DNA of 64,000 bases from Armatimonadota bacterium (GTDB lineage: Bacteria; Armatimonadota; UBA5829), in NCBI GenBank assembly GCA_039679645.1, contig JBDKUO010000069.1, positions 1-64,000 of the forward strand, given 5' to 3'. Position numbers and translations under genes: made by a program. Below the pieces are notes generated by a model. It had not been told where the DNA came from. It worked only from the letters and a program-made list of their open reading frames with translations, and searched no databases. This document shows positions 16,206 through 24,948 of the stretch, one piece after another; the first letter of the stretch is position 1; every line of letters starts with the position of its first letter.

Positions 16206-17324
16206 TTAATTGGCTGCTTTCTTTAGGAGCACGATGCCTGCGGCAAGGCCGAGCACATTGGCTGTAAACGCGCCGACAAACGGGGCCAGATCGCCCTGGA
16301 TGGCCAGTGAAGACGTATAGCGCCATATTATCCAATATATGAGTATGAGCAAAAGGCTGAGACCGAAGCCCACAGACGAACCGCTTCTGCTGGGCCTGAT
16401 CCCAAGCGGGGCAGCCAGAAGAGCAAATATCAGGCTGGAAATAGGCAGGGCGAGTTTGTTCCAGCGCTCGACATCGAGGTCGTTGATATCTTGTTGTGTT
16501 CTGTCCGGATGAGCCTTTATATACTTTACGAATTGAGAGAGTTCAGCAAAGCTCATCTGCTCCGGGTCTCTCTGATAAAGCGCGAACTGGTCCGGAGTCT
16601 TCTCTATCTTGATCTCTCTGGTCTGAGACTTTTGGAAATTCCAGAGGTCAGGATGGTCCGTGCCCAGGCCTATCTGCAGATAGCCGTCATAGAGCAGCCA
16701 CTTATATTTATTATCGGGGTTGTTGTCCATTCCGGCCCATATGGCATGATCGGCATAAATGAGAATAGACGGACGCCCCTCGCTGTCATTTTGCACAACC
16801 GTTATCTTTCTGAGCATGTGGCTTTTTGTATCAATCCCGCCGCCGACTCTGATAAGCGACCTGGTGCCTTCGTCAACCAGGCTGAAGGGCTGGTCCGAAG
16901 GCATCTCCTGTTTGAATACCTCCGCCTGGAGCTCTTTGCTCCTCAAATTGGCATATGGAGCCACGACTTCGTTAAGCAATATGGAACCACCGCTGACCAA
17001 AACGCCAAGCGTGATGACTGGCACTACAACCCGATACAGACTCATACCACCGGCAAATATCGCGATTACTTCGCTGTCGCTGGATAACCGGCCTATACCT
17101 AAAAGCACTGCGAGCAGGGTCGCCATGGGTAAGGTGATCACCACAATCTGCGGCAGGATCAACACAACAATTTCCATGGCTGTGATAAGGGGCATACCGT
17201 TCATAACCCAAGTGGTGAGCTTGAGCAGGTAAGAGCCGCTGAAGAATACGCCGGTGAATGCGATCACGCCAAAGGCGAACGGGCCCAGCAGTTCACGCCA
17301 GATCAGTCTGTCCAGGAGTTTCAT
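16206..17324 (-). CDS. lptF: LptF/LptG-family permease of the LPS exporter
   Basis: 372 residues. Six membrane helices are arranged as three N-terminal and three C-terminal around a periplasmic jellyroll-like domain (about 140-290), the layout of YjgP/YjgQ proteins. It opens MKLLDRLIWRELLGPF, the typical amphipathic start before helix 1. In known systems LptF and LptG form the inner-membrane channel driven by LptB. Only one such gene is in this cluster, so the partner is elsewhere or the protein works as a homodimer. It starts seven bases after lptB and ends the lptC-lptA-lptB-lptF run. Confidence 0.85.
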   Translation of the reverse strand: MKLLDRLIWRELLGPFAFGVIAFTGVFFSGSYLLKLTTWVMNGMPLITAMEIVVLILPQIVVITLPMATLLAVLLGIGRLSSDSEVIAIFAGGMSLYRVVVPVITLGVLVSGGSILLNEVVAPYANLRSKELQAEVFKQEMPSDQPFSLVDEGTRSLIRVGGGIDTKSHMLRKITVVQNDSEGRPSILIYADHAIWAGMDNNPDNKYKWLLYDGYLQIGLGTDHPDLWNFQKSQTREIKIEKTPDQFALYQRDPEQMSFAELSQFVKYIKAHPDRTQQDINDLDVERWNKLALPISSLIFALLAAPLGIRPSRSGSSVGFGLSLLLILIYWIIWRYTSSLAIQGDLAPFVGAFTANVLGLAAGIVLLKKAAN

Positions 17325-17331
17325 GCAGCCC

Positions 17332-18051
17332 TCACATCTCGAACCGGTCGCCGAGGTAGAACTTGCGGGCGATGGGGTCGTTAGGCAAATCTGCTGAGGC
17401 TCCGGCTGTCTTTATCTCGCCTTCGGAGATAATATACGCCCGGTCTGTTATGGCAAGGGTCTCGCGGACGTTGTGGTCTGTGATTACGATCCCGATGCCT
17501 TTATCTTTGAGATGGCGGACTATGTCTTGAATATCGCCTATAGCGATGGGATCGACGCCGGTAAAAGGCTCATCGAGAAGAATAAACTTGGGGTCGGTCG
17601 CAAGAGCACGGGCAATCTCGACTCGCCTTCGCTCGCCGCCGGAGAGTACCTGGCCTTTGCTGTTGCGCACATGCGTCAGGCCGAACTCGTTTAGGAGCTG
17701 ATCGGTGCGAGCCATTCTCTCCTTTTTACTGATCTTGTGCATTTCGAGCACAAGGAGAATGTTCTCCGCCACCGTGAGTTTTCTGAAAACGGACGGCTCC
17801 TGCGCAAGGTATCCCAGACCCAGGCGCGCACGCATGTACATGGGCTTGTTCGTGATGTCGATATCGTCGAGTGTCACCCTGCCCTCGTCGGGTTTGACCA
17901 GACCGACCATCATATAAAACGAGGTCGTCTTCCCCGCGCCGTTAGGGCCCAGCAGGCCGACAGTCTCGCCTGTGGACATAGACAGGCAGACATCACTCAC
18001 CACGCGGCGTCCCTTGTATATTTTAACCAGGTTATGTGCTTGGAGCTTCAC
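17332..18051 (-). CDS. lptB: LPS export ABC transporter ATPase
   Basis: 239 residues. Walker A is GPNGAGKTT (35-43), the Q-loop follows in LAQEPSVF, the signature is [15 protein letters not shown], Walker B is [13 protein letters not shown] and the H-loop is [10 protein letters not shown]. The LSGGERRR form and [14 protein letters not shown] segment are typical for LptB. It powers extraction of LPS from the inner membrane. The ATG overlaps the stop of the LptA-like gene by four bases. Confidence 0.93.
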   Translation of the reverse strand: MKLQAHNLVKIYKGRRVVSDVCLSMSTGETVGLLGPNGAGKTTSFYMMVGLVKPDEGRVTLDDIDITNKPMYMRARLGLGYLAQEPSVFRKLTVAENILLVLEMHKISKKERMARTDQLLNEFGLTHVRNSKGQVLSGGERRRVEIARALATDPKFILLDEPFTGVDPIAIGDIQDIVRHLKDKGIGIVITDHNVRETLAITDRAYIISEGEIKTAGASADLPNDPIARKFYLGDRFEM

Positions 18052-18659
18052 TTAGGGGCTACAGCCTCTTTCTTTGGAGTTACTTCAATCCTGCTCAGAC
18101 CCGGGCTGCTCTCCAGCTTGAAACCCGGTCCCGCAGCGGACTTGAGGTCTATGGCGGCTTTATCGCCAGTCATAACGGCAGGCTCGGAATAGAGCGCAGG
18201 GTTTGTATTTACTATCTTTACGTTGCCGACAAGATAAGCCTTTTGCTCGATACCGTCATAGGTCGCGTTATCGGCTGTGGCTGTAGTGGTTGTTCTGACG
18301 CCGGTCTTTGGGTCGCATGTGGTATAGATCAGCTTAACAGGACCGCTGAGATCGGCTGATTTGATTGCGCCCATAGTACCTGCGGCAGAACCTATAATCA
18401 CAGTCATTTTACTGGATTCAGCCTCAAAGAACGTTCCAGCAGCCTGATCGATCATTTTGGCGTATGCATTTTTATCGGCGACTACTTTATATGAACCGTC
18501 TACAGACTGTCCGTCTATTGTCGAAGCAATGATGGTAACGCCGTTGCCGTCGTATCGTGTCAATGCGAAAGCTGGTGCGATTATTGGTATGCATAAAGCT
18601 ATGTGTGCAGCTATAAGCAGCGCCTCTCGGCTAAGCTTGGTCCGCTTGAATATACTCAT
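18048..18659 (-). CDS. lptA: LptA/OstA-like periplasmic LPS-transport protein
   Basis: 203 residues with an N-terminal hydrophobic export segment ([19 protein letters not shown]). The rest is a beta-jellyroll-like sequence with repeated short strands ([40 protein letters not shown]). The last of these is the OstA core pattern in which a polymer-like element with GNV recurs. It should bridge LPS across the periplasm between LptC and the LptD-like protein. The sequence is divergent, so the name rests partly on position between LptC-like and LptB genes. Confidence 0.7.
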   Translation of the reverse strand: MSIFKRTKLSREALLIAAHIALCIPIIAPAFALTRYDGNGVTIIASTIDGQSVDGSYKVVADKNAYAKMIDQAAGTFFEAESSKMTVIIGSAAGTMGAIKSADLSGPVKLIYTTCDPKTGVRTTTTATADNATYDGIEQKAYLVGNVKIVNTNPALYSEPAVMTGDKAAIDLKSAAGPGFKLESSPGLSRIEVTPKKEAVAPK

Positions 18660-18666
18660 CTCGGCG

Positions 18667-19299
18667 CTACAATCCTTTCCCCGAGTCCAGGACTTTTATA
18701 CTCTTCATTGCAGTATCGGCAACGAATGCCGCGCCCTGCATATTTCCCATGGTGGAGTTAATCTTCACCCCTCCATCTCCGACGACCTTCTGCTCCCTGG
18801 CATACCACTTCATCCACTGCGACCTGACCGTGGTATTTCTCTCCAGAGATTTCAGAGTCACTCCGCCGGTGGCGGTCACTATACGCTTTGTGGTATCGGC
18901 AATGACCTTTGGTGCGGTCATGGCAGCCACAAGCTTGCCGTTTTCATAGAGCTTGCCGGAGAAATTTGTGAGCTGGCCTATCCTGGTGACCTCGCCGCCG
19001 CTGACTTCCTTGGCCGAAGCGCTCATACGCACATGACCGTTTTCGACCCAACTGAAAGTGACACCCTGCTGGCTGAACTGCAGCTTTGGCCCCTCATCGA
19101 CCTTGGGCGGCGTATATACCTGCGGCTTCTTTTCACTTTTTTTTGTATCCGGCTGACTCTGGGCAGTTTGTGTCTTGTTATCACCTGCTTGGGCGGTCGG
19201 GATCTGCGAAACACTCGGCTGACGATTTCCGCAGCCAGCAATCGACAACGCCACAACCGCGCTTAGAATCAGAACTAAACTCTTCAAGTTAAAACGCAT
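18667..19299 (-). CDS. lptC: LptC-like lipoprotein
   Basis: 210 residues from the ATG at 19299, chosen for AGGGGA six bases upstream and a proper lipoprotein signal (LVLILSAVVALSIAGC). A Thr/Gln/Lys-rich linker follows. Then comes a beta-rich domain with LQFSQQGVTFSWVENG and ATGGVTLKSLERNTTV, which resembles the LptC/OstA jellyroll. E. coli LptC has a membrane helix; here a lipid anchor replaces it. First gene of the lpt run, seven bases before the LptA-like gene. Confidence 0.68.
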   Translation of the reverse strand: MRFNLKSLVLILSAVVALSIAGCGNRQPSVSQIPTAQAGDNKTQTAQSQPDTKKSEKKPQVYTPPKVDEGPKLQFSQQGVTFSWVENGHVRMSASAKEVSGGEVTRIGQLTNFSGKLYENGKLVAAMTAPKVIADTTKRIVTATGGVTLKSLERNTTVRSQWMKWYAREQKVVGDGGVKINSTMGNMQGAAFVADTAMKSIKVLDSGKGL

Positions 19300-19441
19300 A
19301 AATATCCCCTCGGCGGGATCCGCAGGACCCACACTAGGAATTGACGGGGAAGCGAACCGGGTCTTGCCAAACCAAGTTTATCACAAGTGGAGCCAGTTCG
19401 CAAAATCACATTGCCGCAATGGCATATCTATTTGGGAGAAA

Positions 19442-19640
19442 CTGAGGATTTTACCCTCAGACTCCCACAAAGGGCGCTGCCCTTTGATCCCGCCAGGAGC
19501 CGAGTGGCCCCTGGACCCCCATATCGAACTTGGTTACCCCCGTCCGGGGGTAACCAAGTTCGTGACAGAAGGTCAAGGAAACCTGGTTTCCTTGCAGAGT
19601 CAAGAGACAGAGTCTCTTGTGGGGTTTGGGGCAAAGCCCC
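19442..19640. repeat. Run of about seven adjacent perfect or near-perfect hairpins
   Basis: In order: CTGAGG/CCTCAG (19442-19460), CAAAGGGC/GCCCTTTG (19468-19486), CCAGGAGCC/GGCCCCTGG with one mismatch (19493-19514), a 17-bp perfect stem starting CGAACTTGG with loop GTCC (19525-19562), CAAGGAAAC/GTTTCCTTG (19574-19594), CAAGAGAC/GTCTCTTG (19601-19619) and GGGGC/GCCCC (19628-19640). It fills the gap between uvrB and lptC. The open frames across it are by-products of the palindromes. Confidence 0.8.
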
Positions 19641-19664
19641 AATCTCCCCAATTTGATATATGCC

Positions 19665-21662
19665 TTACCGCCAATGAGAGTCGGGCAGGAGTTTCTTCAT
19701 GGCGGCGATTTCGTCACGAAGTTGGGCGGCGCGCTCGAAGTCCAAGTCTTTGGCGGCTTTCTTCATCTCACGCTCGGTCTTGGCAATAGCGCTGAGCAGA
19801 TCGTCGAGCGAAAGGGGCTTTTTATCGGCTTTTTCGCCGGACTTCTCATATGTGTAGGCGTCGATGTCCTTACCGGTCTCTATGAGGTCGCGAACGGCCT
19901 TAGCGATGGTTTTAGGAGTTATACCGTGCTCCCGGTTATACTCTGCCTGGATTGCACGCCTGCGGTTTGTCTCGTCTATAGCGCGGCGCATGGAATCGGT
20001 TACATTGTCGGCATACATTATCACCTTGCCGGATACATTTCGGGCAGCGCGGCCTATTGTCTGGATGAGCGATGTCTCCGAGCGAAGAAAACCCTCTTTA
20101 TCGGCGTCTAGGATGGCCACGAGTGAGACTTCAGGCAGGTCGAGACCTTCACGCAGCAAATTGATACCGACAATTACATCGTGCACGCCGAGCCGGAGAT
20201 CGCGCAGTATTTCAGTGCGCTCAAGAGTCTTGATCTCGGAGTGCAGATAGTTCACCTTAAGGCCAAGCTCATGCAAATATTCGCTGAGGTCCTCGGCCAT
20301 TTTCTTGGTCAGAGTAGTGACCAGAACCCTCTCGCCCTTTTCCGTGCGGCGCTTGATCTCGTCTATCAGGTCGTCTATCTGGCCGATGGTAGGCCTGACC
20401 TCGACTTCGGGGTCCAGGAGGCCTGTCGGGCGGATCAACTGCTCCACTGTCTGAGAGCAGTTTTTGGTTTCAAACGGGCCGGGAGTCGCCGAAACAAAGA
20501 CAGCCTGGTTAACCAGCTTCTCGAACTCGGCAAACTTCAATGGACGGTTGTCCAAGGCTGAAGGCAGTCTGAACCCGTATTCGACCAGGGTCTCCTTACG
20601 CGAACGGTCGCCCGCATACATTGCGCCAAGCTGAGGGATGGTCTGGTGAGACTCGTCAATGAAGATCATGAAGTCCTCTGGGAAATACTCTACCAGAGTG
20701 TGGGGAGTGCTGCCGGGCGGACGACCGTCCAAGATTCGCGAATAGTTTTCGATGCCGCTGCAGTATCCGAGTTCGCGCATCATCTCCATATCGAACCTGG
20801 TGCGCTGCTCAATACGCTGGGCTTCAAGAAGCATGTTTCTATCGGTAAAATATTTTACGCGCTCATCAAGCTCGCGTTCGATCTCAACTAATGCTTTTTC
20901 CATCTTATCAGCGGGTGTGACGAAGTGGCTCGCGGGATAGATTGTTACAGCGTGATGAGACGATATGACCTCGCCTGTCACTGAATGGATCACATTGATC
21001 TTCTCGACCTCATCACCGAAGAACTCCACACGAGTGATGGACTCTTCATCCTTGGGCTGGATCTCGAGTATGTCGCCGCGGACTCTGAATGTCCCGCGGC
21101 CCAGGGCGATATCGTTGCGAGTAAACTGCATATCTATCAGCAGGCGCAGGATTTGCTCGCGCTCATATGTTTCGCCGACCCGAAGGGCTAGGACTATCTT
21201 TGAATAGTCCTCCTTGGAGCCGATGCCGTAGATGCAGCTTACGCTGGCGACAATCAGCACGTCACGCCTTTCGATCACGGCTTGAGTGGCTGAGTGGCGG
21301 AGTCGGTCGATCTCATCATTGACGGATGAATCTTTTTCGATATACGTGTCCGACTGTGGGATATAGGCTTCGGGCAGATAATAGTCGTAATAGCTGACGA
21401 AATACTCGACTGCGTTATCCGGAAAGAACTCCCTGAACTCGGAGCAAAGCTGTGCGGCAAGGGTTTTGTTGTGCGCGATCACAAGCGTCGGGCGCTGGAT
21501 GGCCTCGACGACGTTTGCCATGGTGAACGTCTTGCCTGAGCCTGTAACGCCCAAAAGCTGCTGAAACCTGTACCCGGCCTCGATACCCTCGACAAGCTGG
21601 GTTATCGCTTTTGGCTGGTCGCCTGTTGGTTTGAAGTCTGCTTGTATTCTGAATTTACCCAT
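19665..21662 (-). CDS. uvrB: Excinuclease ABC subunit B
   Basis: 665 residues, normal length. UvrB is the damage-verifying helicase-like subunit of nucleotide excision repair. Walker A GVTGSGKT is at 38-45. The beta-hairpin region contains [12 protein letters not shown], motif II is FIDESH, and motif VI lies near [12 protein letters not shown]. The C-terminal UVR domain that binds UvrC is present ([19 protein letters not shown]). It has its own consensus promoter and stands apart from the lpt genes. Confidence 0.97.
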   Translation of the reverse strand: MGKFRIQADFKPTGDQPKAITQLVEGIEAGYRFQQLLGVTGSGKTFTMANVVEAIQRPTLVIAHNKTLAAQLCSEFREFFPDNAVEYFVSYYDYYLPEAYIPQSDTYIEKDSSVNDEIDRLRHSATQAVIERRDVLIVASVSCIYGIGSKEDYSKIVLALRVGETYEREQILRLLIDMQFTRNDIALGRGTFRVRGDILEIQPKDEESITRVEFFGDEVEKINVIHSVTGEVISSHHAVTIYPASHFVTPADKMEKALVEIERELDERVKYFTDRNMLLEAQRIEQRTRFDMEMMRELGYCSGIENYSRILDGRPPGSTPHTLVEYFPEDFMIFIDESHQTIPQLGAMYAGDRSRKETLVEYGFRLPSALDNRPLKFAEFEKLVNQAVFVSATPGPFETKNCSQTVEQLIRPTGLLDPEVEVRPTIGQIDDLIDEIKRRTEKGERVLVTTLTKKMAEDLSEYLHELGLKVNYLHSEIKTLERTEILRDLRLGVHDVIVGINLLREGLDLPEVSLVAILDADKEGFLRSETSLIQTIGRAARNVSGKVIMYADNVTDSMRRAIDETNRRRAIQAEYNREHGITPKTIAKAVRDLIETGKDIDAYTYEKSGEKADKKPLSLDDLLSAIAKTEREMKKAAKDLDFERAAQLRDEIAAMKKLLPDSHWR

Positions 21663-21691
21663 GTTTACCGCCGCACGTTTGTTCGACTCAC

Positions 21692-21720
21692 ATGATAGGG
21701 CAAAGGCGGGAGATGGTCAA
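21692..21720 (-). promoter_or_regulatory. Sigma70-type promoter of uvrB
   Basis: On the minus strand TTGACC (21715-21720) and TATCAT (21692-21697) have a 17-base spacer. The leader before the ATG at 21662 is about 25 bases. No LexA-like box was seen. Confidence 0.65.
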
Positions 21721-21771
21721 GGGTGATGAGTCCAGCTGGGGCGCATCCCAAATCTATGAGTAATTTTTCTC

Positions 21772-21898
21772 ATCACGAAAACACGAAAGGGAGAAAGCAC
21801 GAAAGAAACTCTGGAGTGGGTATTGAGCAGAAATCAAGAATGATACCTTCTATTCCCTGTTTCCTTTCTGTGTTTTCATTATTTCGTGCTTTCGTGAT
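21772..21898. repeat. Inverted-repeat element with 17-bp ends, intergenic copy
   Basis: ATCACGAAAACACGAAA (21772-21788) pairs with TTTCGTGCTTTCGTGAT (21882-21898) with one mismatch; the same ends frame the element inside queE. The interior is 93 bases and unlike the 38-base interior of the other copy. It lies between the uvrB promoter and the LptD-like gene's 3' end. Confidence 0.75.
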
Positions 21899-21992
21899 TA
21901 AAAAATCCGCATGCCATAAATTTTGGATGCCCTCAGTCCGGCTGTGTAGGAAGTAGTTGTCCACATGAACTTACTCAGAGATAATCAACGAG

Positions 21993-23936
21993 CTAGAAGC
22001 TCAGAGCTGAAAACTCTACGCGGAATCTTTTTTGATACTGCGACCAGATTATGCGCGCTTCCTGCCTGCCAATAGCCTTTGCAAGCGCTATTTCAAAATC
22101 TGAGTAATTGGAGTCGGTGAAATCGGAACCGGCAAACTTCTGGTAAGTACTCTGGAGACTGATGCGCCAGGTGGGACGGATAGAGTAGCCAAAATCCCCA
22201 AACGCGCTCGCACTGCCGTCATCGAGTCCATAGGTCAGATTGAGATTTGAACTCCAGAGTTGAGATGGCCGCAGGCACAAGTTTGAGCTGAGCCTTTGCG
22301 CGTTGTAGCCGCTCTCGGAATCGGCAAATGAATACGAGTAGTTAAGGCCAAACGAGCCTATATTGCGCAGGCTTCGAGAGTATCCTGCGCTCGCATAAAT
22401 AGATGTGCCCGGAGACGTACCACTCCAACTGCGAAGTGTGGTTAGTGAAGTGTTGACTGAGCCCTGCCCGAACTTGATCGGCTTACCGTAAAGCTGCAGC
22501 CCTAAACCTCTGCCGAGTTTGTCTCCTGAACCGGAATCGATTGTGCTGTTGTATGTAAGCTTTGTGGTAAACGAATAAGAGAGAGCACCTCCGATAATGG
22601 GCTTCGCGCGCGACTGAATATATGCCGACGAATAATACCTGTTGTCATAATTACGCAGCTTGTTACCGCGCAAATTCCACGAAAACATATAATTACCGAG
22701 CGAGCAGCTGTAGTCTACTGTTCCGTAAAGATTTTCATGAGACGGGAAATCTAAATAAGTGTATAAGCGCGAATCGTTGCTAAACTCCTTTCGATGATTC
22801 CAGGATAAACCCCAGTCACCGGAAGTGACACGATTCACTTCAAACTTACCTTCAGTCGACCCTTCTGATGTATATTCCTGATCGAGATCGAGCTGCCAGC
22901 CTGAATTGGAATAGTTGTACTCAGTCGATTCGGAATGGCGAAGCCTGACCGAACCCGTGCCGTTGGGAGTCAGAGAATAGTATATCGGCAGGTCCATCTG
23001 AAGGCCTTCGGTCCCATATGTGAGCATCTGGCCCATTCCGGCACTCTGATCGCTGAGAGAAACGACATGAAGCGGAACACTCAGGACCTTGTCGCCATCC
23101 ATGTAAAAGTTTGCGCGCTTGATCTTTACTTCCTCACCCGGGCGAATGAGCAGGCTGCGCGCGCGAATAAACATGTTCGATTCAGTGACCGGTTCGAAGT
23201 CAAAGCTGATCGTCTCGTCAGGCTTTTCATCGGGCGCCGTAAACATGTCGCGCCCTCGGAAGATAAGTCTTCGCGCGCCATCTTCCGCCGGAGTAATCAG
23301 CACACCGCTCATTTTGTCAAAACTATAAAACAGAGCGCTGGCGGCTATCTGCTTATCTCCCCGTTTGACGAGTATGTTATCGCCGCCTAACCTGGCACAT
23401 GCGCGGAGAATGTTGTTCTGGACATCTATCTGCGCCTCTTGGGCTGTGATGTTCAGACCTCTGTGATATATCACTACGCCACCGGCCGCATCGACCTTTT
23501 TAGTGCTGACATCATAGCCCAAATACTTGCTGCTTGAGACGGATATGAAAGACTCGTTAAACATCTCGGTCCCTGGAGCAAGAAAATCAACGCTGAGCTT
23601 GGCCACAGCCCTGCCGTTTGAGGCCAATGCGGATATGAACGCCGTGCCTATCGTGGTATCACTCTGAAGCCGCACGCGCGCAATCCCTGAAGCGGTCTGA
23701 GCGCTGTTTTCGATAATTCCCAGGCTGGTCGTGAATTCTACGACTGTGCCGTCCGGGACTGCTTTACCGCTCGAGTCCCGCACATCGGCGGTTATGGTTG
23801 TCGCGCTAAAGGAGTCAGCGACTATCGCCTGAGGTTGTGCGCGAAGTCGCATAGTGTAGTCATTGATGGCGGCATCGGAAGCCGCAGCGCCCAGAGTAAA
23901 CACAGCTATTACAGCCAGAATTCGCTTAATTTGCAT
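21993..23936 (-). CDS. LptD-like outer-membrane barrel with an N-terminal Ig-like domain
   Basis: 647 residues with a signal peptide (MQIKRILAVIAVFTLGAAASDA). Residues 28-115 look like an invasin/Big_1-type Ig domain (TTITADVRDSSGKAVPDGTVVEF cut short here; then SGIARVRLQSDTTIG). Residues 130-290 resemble an OstA/LptA-like jellyroll (AAGGVVIYHRGLNITAQEAQ). From 290 to the aromatic end FRVEFSALSF there are many amphipathic strands of a large barrel. This order suggests the outer-membrane LPS translocon LptD with an extra Ig-like head. LptE and the conserved LptD Cys residues are not visible. Evidence is by architecture and diderm context, so an unrelated export barrel remains possible. Confidence 0.55.
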   Translation of the reverse strand: MQIKRILAVIAVFTLGAAASDAAINDYTMRLRAQPQAIVADSFSATTITADVRDSSGKAVPDGTVVEFTTSLGIIENSAQTASGIARVRLQSDTTIGTAFISALASNGRAVAKLSVDFLAPGTEMFNESFISVSSSKYLGYDVSTKKVDAAGGVVIYHRGLNITAQEAQIDVQNNILRACARLGGDNILVKRGDKQIAASALFYSFDKMSGVLITPAEDGARRLIFRGRDMFTAPDEKPDETISFDFEPVTESNMFIRARSLLIRPGEEVKIKRANFYMDGDKVLSVPLHVVSLSDQSAGMGQMLTYGTEGLQMDLPIYYSLTPNGTGSVRLRHSESTEYNYSNSGWQLDLDQEYTSEGSTEGKFEVNRVTSGDWGLSWNHRKEFSNDSRLYTYLDFPSHENLYGTVDYSCSLGNYMFSWNLRGNKLRNYDNRYYSSAYIQSRAKPIIGGALSYSFTTKLTYNSTIDSGSGDKLGRGLGLQLYGKPIKFGQGSVNTSLTTLRSWSGTSPGTSIYASAGYSRSLRNIGSFGLNYSYSFADSESGYNAQRLSSNLCLRPSQLWSSNLNLTYGLDDGSASAFGDFGYSIRPTWRISLQSTYQKFAGSDFTDSNYSDFEIALAKAIGRQEARIIWSQYQKRFRVEFSALSF

Positions 23937-23944
23937 TAATATCT

Positions 23945-23972
23945 ATGATAAGCCTCAGTCTGTAGATGTCAA
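23945..23972 (-). promoter_or_regulatory. Promoter of the LptD-like gene, possibly leaderless
   Basis: TTGACA (23967-23972) and TATCAT (23945-23950) on the minus strand have a 16-base spacer. The predicted start of transcription is within a few bases of the ATG at 23936, and no good Shine-Dalgarno sequence lies upstream. Confidence 0.55.
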
Positions 23973-24007
23973 ACGACCGGCCTTGTTAGGTGTATGTCAA
24001 ATTTAAG

Positions 24008-24033
24008 GTATCGGGACAGGGGTGTCCCGATAC
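24008..24033 (-). terminator. Hairpin after the CsgG/TolB-N-like gene
   Basis: A perfect 11-bp stem GTATCGGGACA/TGTCCCGATAC with a four-base loop lies 72 bases downstream of the stop at 24105. The T-run after it on the minus strand is weak (CTTAAATTT), so it may end transcription inefficiently or protect the 3' end. Confidence 0.5.
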
Positions 24034-24104
24034 AACGGGGCTTATTCCGTAGCACCCGGCACGCTGATATCATAACTATATTGACCATATAGCAGGCTAT
24101 CGAA

Positions 24105-24827
24105 TTATCTTGCGGTCTGAACCGCAGGCATCGCAGCAGGCGTCGGCTCAGTAGATTTCTTTTCCGCTGTGGTGTTGATGGTTGCATTGGTAGATGACGT
24201 ATCTTCAAACAACTGGGTCTTCAATTTTGCGATGACATCACCCGCTGCCAATGCTCTCGCGTCATCTTCCTCACTTGGAGATGTCCCTTCAGGAGTGTGT
24301 CCGGTCACAAGCAGAGTCTTGATCACTTTGCCGGTCTTCGTATTCATAATATTTACTGAGACGGTGACCTGCGCAGATTTGCGGGTGCTGTCGATCCGAT
24401 AATCTTCAACCGAGCCGGCAAGCAGATAGTCAGCAGCGAGAAGCCTAGCCAACTTTAGACATTTTTCAGAATTATCCGTAAATGGAGGAGTTGTTTCAGT
24501 GGGCTTTAGTTCATTGTCATCTTTCGCTCTCCTGACCGGAGCAAGGCGATCAGTATAATAATAAACCCAGTATTGTTCGTTTTCGGCCAATATGCTGCGC
24601 AATGCTGAAGCCATATCGTCCCCGAAACTCACGGGCAATTTGTCCACTCCTACATTGTTGTCGAACGGAAAAATCACAAGTGATTGTACGACAATATCCT
24701 TTGACGCTTTCTTTTTTGACTTAAAGAGACCGAACAGACCGGCATCCGCTGATCCGACGGCCGCTACGCCTAAAATGAGGATCAATCCGATTATCAGCCA
24801 ACCACAATATTTATCCAGCTTGATCAT
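24105..24827 (-). CDS. Exported CsgG/LpoB-like protein
   Basis: 240 residues from the internal ATG at 24827; the longer frame begins 10 codons earlier. A membrane/signal segment (WLIIGLILILGVAAVGSADA) is followed by LVIFPFDNNVGV, the opening strand typical of CsgG/LpoB/TolB-N-like domains. AENEQYWVYYYTDRL and LAADYLLAGSVEDYRID follow, the usual -ADYLL-G-V- strand. Residues 200-240 are Thr/Ala-rich. Related folds assemble in the periplasm or outer membrane to make secretion channels or to activate enzymes. A second such protein starts at 40027, so the two flank the exported-protein locus. Confidence 0.6.
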   Translation of the reverse strand: MIKLDKYCGWLIIGLILILGVAAVGSADAGLFGLFKSKKKASKDIVVQSLVIFPFDNNVGVDKLPVSFGDDMASALRSILAENEQYWVYYYTDRLAPVRRAKDDNELKPTETTPPFTDNSEKCLKLARLLAADYLLAGSVEDYRIDSTRKSAQVTVSVNIMNTKTGKVIKTLLVTGHTPEGTSPSEEDDARALAAGDVIAKLKTQLFEDTSSTNATINTTAEKKSTEPTPAAMPAVQTAR

Positions 24828-24895
24828 GACAAAAAAACAACCTCCAAGAGTGACCAAAATTCAAACGCGTCCACATAACAAGATGCCCTGCAAAG

Positions 24896-24924
24896 ATAGG
24901 TGGGGACTTAAAAGCCCCACCTAT
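24896..24924 (-). terminator. Probable terminator of the giant-protein gene
   Basis: ATAGGTGGGG/CCCCACCTAT is a perfect 10-bp stem 25 bases after the stop at 24949, followed on the minus strand by CTTTGC. The T-run is short. Confidence 0.55.
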
Positions 24925-24948
24925 TCTACTTTTCATTATAACATACCA

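Noticed and set aside
19364-19789. Plus-strand open frame of 141 codons across the hairpin run
   Set aside because: It is produced by palindromic repeats and overlaps the uvrB 3' end; translation is Pro/Gly/Ser low complexity without a start signal.
21723-21956. Open frames on both strands across the 21772-21898 element
   Set aside because: They exist because the inverted repeat is open in several frames. No ribosome-binding site, and the sequence is the repeat itself.
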